Source: Dermacentor variabilis
Lineage: Eukaryota; Arthropoda; Arachnida; Ixodida; Ixodidae
Assembly (NCBI RefSeq): GCF_050947875.1
Contig: NC_134572.1
Coordinates: forward strand, 158,431,105-158,495,104
Reading direction: 5' to 3'
Length of the DNA: 64,000 nt
Shown: piece by piece, positions 55,981 through 64,000 of the stretch
Layout: every line of letters begins with the position of its first letter
How positions within the stretch are numbered: the first letter of the stretch is position 1
The notes under the pieces: generated by a model
What the model was told of the DNA's origin: nothing
Database searches by the model: none
What the model saw: the letters and a program-made list of their open reading frames with translations, nothing else
Made by a program: the position numbers and the translations under genes

Positions 55981-57939
55981 CTTGCGCCATCCTATTTATT
56001 TCTTTAGCGCTCATATCTGCTATTCCTTGCCAGAAAATCACGCCATAGTAGGTTTGAGCGCTTCACTTGCTCCCATCGTGTTTTTCACATACGAAGTTTT
56101 AATCGGGATTCAAACAACTCCCACGCAAAACCTTGTGATTTAGCCAGCTAAGTAATACGTAAAGGGCAAACAATAAAGGTGAACGCGTGTTACAGACGTG
56201 ACAGGCTTCACATCGTAGTCTACCTTTCTTGGCTTCTTTTTTTTTTCTACAGGAAACGGAATGCGGGGCTAAACATCGAAGATCTTCTCAGCTCCTGGGA
56301 CTTTCAGTGGCGAGGATCCCACACCTTGGCAAAGGAGGATGGGACGGTGCACAATATGACATTGGTAATCTTGGAAGAAATAAGAATAATCTTAACCTTG
56401 GAAACGAGTAGCACCTTCTTGTGACAGAAGTCTCTATCGCCGTGGCTGAAGCTATCTTCCCAGAATAATCTGAACGCACAGCTGGCTGTCACCGTTAAGG
56501 ACAGCAGTAGTCCTGATGTAAGGCGGCTAATGTACACATCATTTCGACGGCATTACGCTCTCTCCCGCTTCCGTGCCGCCAGCTGGTGCCAGCTGGCGGG
56601 CTGCTCGTTACTGGTAGGGAGACCGGCACGAATGACGAGACCGTGAGTACTTTTACCACACACTTCAGGCTCAGTCGCTGGCCCTGGAGCCCCTGCAGGC
56701 CGTGGATACCGTATAAACTCGTAAAGAAGCCTAAATTTGTCTCAAGACGAACCAGTCCCCTCAGATAGGGCATAAAATTGCCACGGAGCAAGCTCTCCCC
56801 CCCCCCCCCGAATAATTACATAAAAACAACTAACAACGCGAATCTTACGCATTCTGAGAATCTATGTTATTGCGAAGCACTTTCCGCGAGATGCCAGTAA
56901 TAAAATCCTTTAACAGTTCTGCCTGTGCGTACTTCCCCTCTGCAATATATATATATATATTTTTTTACTCGCTTAGGGTCACCAGAGGCAGACTGACGGA
57001 TATCCTCGGTATAAAAATCCGGTTTTATGCATGCAACGTTCGTGACGTGAACCTCATTGACACCGTTTGTTGTATATAGAGCACGCAACGCTATCTCAAG
57101 TACAACGCCCAACACCTCAGGACACGCAAACAGCCCCAAAGGCACGCACGGAACTGTACTAGCACTGTCTGCACTGTACGATAGAGAACGGTGGGGTGGA
57201 CGCTTTGTGTCACTCTCGAACACTCGCTAAAGACTGCATTGCGGGTGTTGCGCGCAGGATGCCATTTAGTGAAACCAGCGTAGAACAACACGCCACTGAA
57301 CTACACGCAACACCTGTTTCGTACGAGAGACGGTGAGGGTGGCAGACTTGACGTCATGCTCCGAACAACCTTTGCTGAACGTCCTGGAAGAAATACGTAG
57401 GAAGCTCGCCCAAAAATAGTTCTAATTAAAAAAATGCAGGAACTACTGCAGCAGCGACAGTGCCGCTAAAAAAAATATAAAGTAACATCCACATACGTAG
57501 TCCCTCAATTACATGGTAAAGTTTGTCGCGTTTGTCTGTTTTATAAAGCGTACCACTGAAGCGTTATCATACGTGTCTTCAACACTGGAACATTCCTCCG
57601 GCCATCACATATAGCGCACTGGGCTATCTACCGCACGTCTTCGTTTAAGCTGCTCAGAACGCTATCAAGTTGTACAGTCGCACAACCGTACCCTCCCTTA
57701 ATCGTACAAACATTTTGTTAGCAAATATACCAGCACAAAGCACACGGTGCCAAAGAGCAGCACGAATCTACATTCGTGCATGTACCGGTGGCACGTCAAC
57801 GCACGATCGGGCAGCAAACAAAATCACCCCTGCGGGCGCGTACCGGTGCACTAATATGTGCAAGCACCCAAGTTTTCCCCGATTGCGTGCACGAGGTTTT
57901 ATAGGACGTTAGAGACTTCTTATACAAACGAAAATGTAC
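55981..57939. other. Non-coding stretch, nothing recognised
   Basis: Includes a C13 run at 56797-56809 and an (AT)8T8 run at 56945-56968. The open frames at 56495-56791 (-) and 56867-57223 (-) have no recognisable domains. Confidence 0.5.
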
Positions 57940-58680
57940 ACTCCTTCCGTTAGGTATTCAGACTGCGCAAAAACATCGCGGCGGGAGCGCACACTCGTCG
58001 ACAACGAAGAAGTCACGCCGAGTTAAAAATATTTGGCGAGTGTCGCGTTCCAGCAACAGGAGTCGGCGGCTGCAGTGGCGCGGACGTCAAGATGCGATGC
58101 GCGGTCGCGGAACGCTGAGAACTTGCACCCGCTGTCGGGAGAGCGTCGGGAGCTTCGTCGTGCGGCACCGCGCGTGCTTTCTGCAAGCGGGCTTGTACTC
58201 GTATATATAAGTGCCTCGTTGTAGTACGTGCGCGTGCGTTCTAAATTCGCGGAATGCACCACCGCGAGGCCAGCGGGAGCGCCAGCGGGTGCCGTTCGAA
58301 CTTGAACGTCTCCGAAACCTGCGATACGTGTGCACGCCCTAAGTAGCCGCGTGGCAGCCGGCCTTTGTCTTTGACAGGGGGACACAACGCCGGCCTGTTG
58401 TCGTCGTACTTCCCCACGAGCATGCACTTCGCTTGCGCTAGCTTCCTGGATCGCCCGCGGCTTATCTGGCCCTTTCTTCCTGCCTGCCGCTGCTGCTGCT
58501 GTGTGCGCGCCCAGTTGACAGCCGCAGCGAACGAGCTGGAGAGGCGACGCGGGCGCGCTCTCCGACTCACAGCTGTCGAGCTCCTGTCCGGGTCGGCTAA
58601 CGTGTATCGAAGGCCCGGCGGCGATGTAACGCGGGACAGCTGCCAAAACGGCCCCGTCGTGGGTTGTATATACTGGGTAC
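57940..58680. promoter_or_regulatory. CpG-rich block with TATA box, candidate promoter
   Basis: CpG-dense DNA with open frames on both strands. The longest (58023-58721 minus, 232 codons) has Ala/Arg-rich low-complexity residues and no domain. GTATATATAAGTG at 58201-58213 is a strong plus-strand TATA box; TATATAC near 58668 is a weaker one on the minus strand. Direction is therefore uncertain. Confidence 0.4.
58202..58211 (+). promoter_or_regulatory. TATA box candidate
   Basis: TATATATAAG stands alone in GC-rich surroundings; a start would fall near 58235. Confidence 0.4.
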
Positions 58681-61600
58681 TTGGCGTTCATTTTGTTAAT
58701 TCGGTTCCTTTGATTTTGCAAACATTTTTGGACGGTTCTCCCGGGACTAACAAGTCAAGGTAGCAGATAAATGACATAAATTCACATCGTTGTGCCCAAA
58801 GTATACCTACTCAAATCTGCACGGTGTCAAGTTCAACACAGTATTGCGTAGCGTACACACGGTACAGGTTATAGAACGTTAGCTGTAAACAATCGAAGTA
58901 TACTGTAAGTGAAATTGATTGATGACTGAAATCGATGCTCCCAATCGAGTCTACTTGCGTCGGGTGTGCTGGTAATATGTAACTTGCGTGCCATTACAAC
59001 ATAAAAATGAAACGAAAAATTACGAGTTGCTTTCGAATGAAACAAAGTTGTTGGCAGAACACCTTCATGACAATAATTGATTTGAGTGTTCTTCCTTAAC
59101 CTTGTAATACCTAGGAATTGATAATAAAGTGTATATAATAATACTATCGAGGAAGCGGCAAGCTGCCTACGACGTGCGCTGAGGGTTTTAATCGCCCTGA
59201 TTGTTTTTCGCGCGACGTAAGCTTTTATTTGGCACAGAAGAAAGGCTCTACAATTACCACCAAATGAAGATAGAAGCTGTTGGTCCAGTAATTCGTGTAA
59301 CCTTTTGCAGAGCAGTGCTTGTTTACACGGCATCGAAAAAGTATTTCGTACGATTAAAAAAAACAGCTCGACCAAATTAAATCGCCTTCAGGCTGTTTTC
59401 AGTTTGCAGGGAACCCGCCGAACCCGTACATACTACAGCTAGCATGTAAAAGCGTCTTATCTAAACAGCAAAGATCGAAGATGCAAAGTAATGTTCATGA
59501 AAAAGAGAAACAAAAGCGTTTCACTGCCATGACAATTGCGTAAAATGCTAACAGGTGCGCTGGCACCTGCTCTACTAAGAAGAAGGCGCTACTCAGCCAG
59601 CCATGCATGTACAATGATGGCTGATTACAGCTCCATTTGAGTCCACGACGCAACATGTCTGGTACGCTTTGTCGAGCAATTAGCTAGCCTCCACTGTCGC
59701 TTAAATAATGATAATGCCTTTTCCGCGTCTGCCTGCTTTGAATGACAAGACTTCCTTCACTTTTCTACTCTGACAAGCATTGTGGACCTCACTCATCGTG
59801 TAATCCTTGAATTGCTCCTTTGTGTAGCAACAGATGACTTCCAAGCTACAGAAAAACGCCAGATACCGTCACAGGCAGGAGGTTCGTTGATCCGGACGAG
59901 TATGAAAAGTGCACATCATTGATGAAGATATCAGATAGCATTTAAACGACAGCCTTTCCCTGCATCCACGCTGCGCATCGAGCCCTGAACCTTTAAATAG
60001 TCTATTCAAGTCAACGTTTGTAGAAAACACACAAATAGATGCAAAAACACTTCCCTTTCGCTAAAGATAACACGTGCCGTCGATAAATAGTGCCCGATAA
60101 CAGACTGCCCAAAGCAACAGGAAGTTCCTGACCGGACCATTAGCAGGAGCAGTCAGTAAGCGTGATACCGCTTTGTATGCAAACACTTCTAGGGTCTATA
60201 GACCCCAAACAAAGCACACTTTCTCACACCTGCTTTCCCGCTACCGCGCTCCTGCCGTGTAGATATACACGTTATCTACCCTTACTCGATGTGGCGAGCA
60301 AGACGACAGCAGCAGCAGCAGCGCAAAAGTCAAACGAAGAGGCAGAGGAAGCTTCGCTAAAAAAAAAAAAAACTGAGGGAATATTGTTACAGTTGTGTAA
60401 GCACCTTATTAATATGTGTTAATAAAAAGGGTTCAATATGAGCAAAGGTTAGGGCCGCTGTCGCGCACGGTTAGTGACCTCGCGGAGGGCCACTAACCCG
60501 GCATGTCTCATGCATTTTCAAAATGCCAATCCATAATGATGCAGATATCGCGTGCCTCTTGCCGCAAGCACACTGGATGCTTCTTCAAATTTCGGGAGCC
60601 TCTTAGCACGTTATAGCAGTGTCCAGGGGTTGTCCTGATATCACTGGACTTTTGTCGATGTTTCCGCGTACGTAGCGCTCAGTTCTTCAACAGCTTAAAT
60701 AGGGCCCTTTATACGCATACAGGAGCCTGAGTTAAAAAAAAAAAAACGCTCTTCACTATACAGCGGTCAATCAAATCAATTGAAAAAAAATGAGTCATTG
60801 AGGTGTGACAATCATTTTGATTTGCAAAATATGCCTCCTTGTTTCGCCTGCTCTTGAAAGAACATGCTAGCGCGAGAGCACGTTGAATAATTTTGAAGCT
60901 GACACGTTCTGGAAAATCTGCAAGAAAACGTACGATAGGTCTCAGTTTACTCAATAGATGAGAAAGGTCGCTCCATCTACACCGGCTGTTGGTCGCAGCT
61001 GTTGGCTCTTGTTTCGGCTGCGTGGTAGTTTTAATGACCGTGTCCATTTTTTATGGATAAAACAGACTGCTCGCGAAAGAACGGAAGAAACAGCTGTTTG
61101 AATAGAATTTGGAACCAGGTCGCATAGCTGAATGGGAGCTCTCGCACAAATGAATGCGGAAAATACTTGTTATGTCCTGCCTGCTCACATAGATTTCTTT
61201 GGAACTATGCAAACATATGCACATCTCGGAAGGAAGACGGACAAAAAGAGGAAGAAAATCTTGCAGATCAGGATTCATAAATTTCTATAGCTGCCGTAAT
61301 CGTCATACTTCATTCGCGCACGCTTTAGAGGCCATCTTGCGTCTTTTCAACATGGTACTTCAGATTTCTAGTCGGGTTGCGTTCAGCATGTCACCTTAAT
61401 GCGCCTTGTTTCAGAAGCGCTTGATGTTTAATGCGTATTAAAGTTAAGTAGTTGAAAGTGCACCTCCATTGCTCAGTTTAGGGATGAAGGTAAATGTACC
61501 TAGGCAAGCATTAAATTCCTCTTCAAAAAACAATAGAAACGGGCACTTCAGAGATGGAAGTTTAGTTACAATGACCAGACAAATAGCGGGGCCACTCAAT

Positions 61601-62159
61601 GCTGGCCCGCAACCACACACACGTAGACGCGCTGCGCGATGGGAAATGATTATAGGTGAAATTCAGCCCTATGCTCATTGAGGGCAAGGTTCAGTCACCA
61701 TCACAGCACTATGCGTATGTTCGGGTTCACTGCGATTGAAATCGGTTCGCGATGATAACTTCGCCTAGTGCAAACATGGAAACGGCGGCGCACACAGCAC
61801 GGCCGCTTGAAGGTGTATGAGCGACCAATCGGGATTATCGAGTGAACTTAGCGCCCGGAAACATGAAGGGGCTTTGCACGAGTGACGGAGAAACACGGAG
61901 TGGAAAGGAGCGGAATAATTTGGACCACATGAAATTCTCTAACGTGACTTCAATAATCGGCACATGAGCATTCTTGCATTCCGCACGCCTCGAAACAACG
62001 TCATTACGAACAGTGAACCAAACTCAGGGCCTATATGCTGCAGCAGCAAATTCGATCGCCTCGGACACCGCGGCAGGTAGGCGACTATCACTTCGCGAGT
62101 GATAACTGTCTATGTATCTGTTTACGTTTCTAACCGTTTTTCCGCCTACTTAGTTCACC
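58681..62159. other. Non-coding stretch, no gene recognised
   Basis: A 168-codon minus frame at 58869-59375 is the longest open frame but has no domain or start context of note. Short A runs lie at 60361-60372 and 60735-60746. No repeat family recognised with confidence. Confidence 0.45.
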
Positions 62160-62335
62160 TGGTAGCCCATGGTCGAAAAGCAGTGCATCAGGCTGCTGTG
62201 CTGACGGAACAGTTAGAAACAAACCGTCGGATCAACTCCGGTCACTGAGTATGTGGCAATGTTTACACGTGTGCGGCTTTTCAAAGAACCTCTTTCACGC
62301 CGACATAGGTCACTGTAGTGCGGGACTGGGTGACA
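62160..62335 (+). mobile_element. tRNA-headed SINE, second copy
   Basis: GGTAGCCCATGGTCGAAAAG, GCATCAGGCTGCTGTGCTGA and ACCGTCGG form the tRNA-like head; CTCCGGTCACTGAGTATGTG, TGTGCGGCTTTTCAAAGAAC and CTCTTTCACGCCGACATAGG are body units collinear with 28440-28590. Confidence 0.6.
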
Positions 62336-63234
62336 GATGCAAAATTTCACGAAATTTTGAGGGGCGTGAAAAAACTGGTTTCTTTCACGTTTCTTTCAGA
62401 AGAAAAGAGCTGTGAGAAACCCGACAGATTTATTTCTCTAACACTGAAAATAATATTGTCGAAATTAACAATATCCCCGGCACCTCCACCAGTGTCGCGG
62501 TAAAATGCGGACAGATGACAGGGAGACGTTCTCCAAGAACCGCAGGAGAACCTGTTCAAACAAACACAACAGAGACACGTCTTCTTCGTCCTCGACAAAT
62601 CACACTGACACACTAGACGGAGTCCGTTAATGCTCCCATCGTCATTGTCGTCTGCGTAGAGTACACGCGTCATTTTAATTGTTAGGTTATTGTATTACAA
62701 AAGTCCCAGCAGAGCTTCCGGGTTCAAAATCTTCGTCCGCTGCACAGCTTCCCTGTGAAGCGGGCGAAACCTTCTGTACATTGGCGTTCGAGTGCACGTG
62801 CACAAGTTTTTGCATGCGATCCCCGGCGAACGTGTTGCGCAGGTTCGTGTGCACATTTCCAAACTCGGACAAGTTTCTCTGGCATGCCGAATAAGAAGAG
62901 GGAATCTGCAGTGCTCGCCAGGCAAGGGGCTCTAGGGTTGGTTGAAGCAAAGTCCTTTCCGCCACGTGGATGGATCCCGCTGCTTCGCAGTCTACCTAAC
63001 TTCTGCTTTTGACCAAACTTTTAGAGACGTCGAAAGAACTCGCATCGCAGCAGAAGAATTCTGCGGGGAAGCTTCGTAGTTTTTATTTAATTTTATCCTA
63101 GTTGAGAACAAAGAAGGCCTGTTGTTTTCGCCAAAACTATCTGTTTATTTTTTTTACCGCTTACATCTCTAGGCTGGGTATGTACCACTCCTTGAAACTT
63201 TTTTACGCTGTCTTGAAGCACTAGGTATAGCCAC
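62336..63234. other. Non-coding stretch, nothing recognised
   Basis: Short overlapping open frames only. Confidence 0.45.
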
Positions 63235-63405
63235 TAGGTCTCTTCTGGTCTCCGATAAACCTCTTTGATGCCAAGTTGTGTCACTTGGTATGTGTTAACA
63301 GGTGAGTGTCGCTCTTCAAAGAATGTCCTTGACGCCAACATGGCAGATAGGTATGGGTTACGTGGAACGTGACGTTCTGCGATGACAAAAAAGAACCTTT
63401 AAATA
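63235..63405 (+). repeat. Body units of the tRNA-headed SINE, no head
   Basis: CCTCTTTGATGCCAAGTTGT...CTTGGTATGTG, then GTCGCTCTTCAAAGAATGTC and CTTGACGCCAACATGGCAGA: about two and a half units of the 64-69-bp body. Confidence 0.55.
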
Positions 63406-63482
63406 TAACTGTTTAGCGTTCTTGTTTTGCTTTATTGAAACGCGCCGGCTGCCGCATGACGCGTTTCAAAGCGTTCGCACGT

Positions 63483-63960
63483 TGTAAGAGTTGGGGAGGA
63501 CTTTGGGATGAAAACTCGGGAGGTTTTATTTACATTATTTACAATGAGAGTCAATTAACAGTCTTAATGTCATTACGGGCCGGCAGCAACTCGGACGCTG
63601 CGGCCCGTGGCAAGAAGCTCGAAAGAGATGAATCAAGGAATGGTCTAGGAATGCGCTACGAATGCTCTCGCTCTGCGTCTTTTAAGCCCTTCGGTGTCTC
63701 GAAGACACGTCACGCTCGGCCAATGGGAGGGCCCGCTCAGGTGACGCCATTTTCGGCCAATCGGTGAGCCCGCTCAAGTGTCGTCATTTTCGGCCAATGG
63801 TAGGAGCCCGTGCGATGGTGTCACACCCGGCGGAGAGGGTCGCTGCTCGTGTGTTTGTCCGAGGGCTTACTTCTCCCTGCGGTCTTGCCTTGCTGACTTG
63901 CAATGCGCCGTCACAATAGGCGGATGGGGCGCCGCTGCCAGGTTTTCACGGCGCATTACA
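63483..63960 (-). repeat. Probable LTR (solo or edge of an element leaving the window)
   Basis: The block is bounded by TGTAAGAG and GCATTACA, giving TGTAA...TTACA ends. In minus orientation it has three CCATTGGCCGA-type CCAAT repeats (63720-63800), a TATA-like GGCTTAAAAGACG near 63690 and AATAAAACC near 63530, the order expected of U3-R-U5. No target duplication was found, so the boundaries are tentative; the rest of an element could lie beyond 64000. Confidence 0.5.
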
Positions 63961-64000
63961 GCCGTCTTGCTTCGGGACCCACTTTACCCGCAATAGTGCC

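Noticed and set aside
58023..58721. 232-codon minus-strand frame
   Set aside because: Ala/Arg-rich chance frame in a CpG island, with overlapping plus-strand frames and no domain.

Overview
This window reads as repeat-rich nuclear DNA of a hard tick (Ixodidae, probably metastriate). The main reason is several copies of a tRNA-derived SINE that I recognise as the tick 'Ruka' family, together with a second tRNA-type SINE, tick-style MITEs, a CR1/Jockey-type LINE and Ty3/gypsy elements. I find no convincing host protein-coding gene. Most open frames are chance frames in repeats or GC-rich DNA.

Layout. 1-1957 is a 72-bp tandem satellite running off the left edge. 2-30 kb is mostly unique non-coding DNA holding a ~1-kb MITE (4.9-5.9 kb), three Ruka SINEs (7.4, 15.0, 19.0 kb), a long-inverted-repeat MITE (24.7-25.2 kb), a composite transposon copy (25.7-26.9 kb), a tRNA-headed SINE with a tandem body (28.4 kb) and a foldback element (29.3-29.8 kb). 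CpG-rich blocks at 10.7-11.9, 15.6-16.9, 22.9-23.4, 27.4-28.1 and 57.9-58.7 kb, three of them with good TATA boxes, are the best candidates for host promoters or first exons.

30.36-42.90 kb is a nested pair of Ty3/gypsy LTR retrotransposons on the minus strand. The outer one (gag, PR-RT-RH-IN order) is dead: four in-frame stops in pol, a stop and a frameshift in gag, and a frameshift in integrase. A second element (30428-37342, 6.9 kb) has inserted into its 3' LTR, leaving a GCAG target duplication. The inner element has essentially identical 826-bp LTRs and one uninterrupted 1473-codon gag-pol frame whose order is Gag-PR-INT-RT-RNaseH. Integrase therefore precedes reverse transcriptase, as in copia and in the Gmr1-like group of Ty3/gypsy. 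Its Gag carries a SCAN-like region and an N-terminal SAP-like motif. This is the most notable object in the window.

43-64 kb is again mostly non-coding, with further Ruka copies (43.3 kb; a very decayed one at 47.5 kb), a second copy of the composite transposon (51.7-52.5 kb), a decayed LINE (52.75-56 kb, minus), more tRNA-headed SINE sequence (62.2, 63.2 kb) and a probable LTR at the right edge (63.48-63.96 kb).

All calls come from reading the sequence. Family names rest on recalled motifs, not on database searches.
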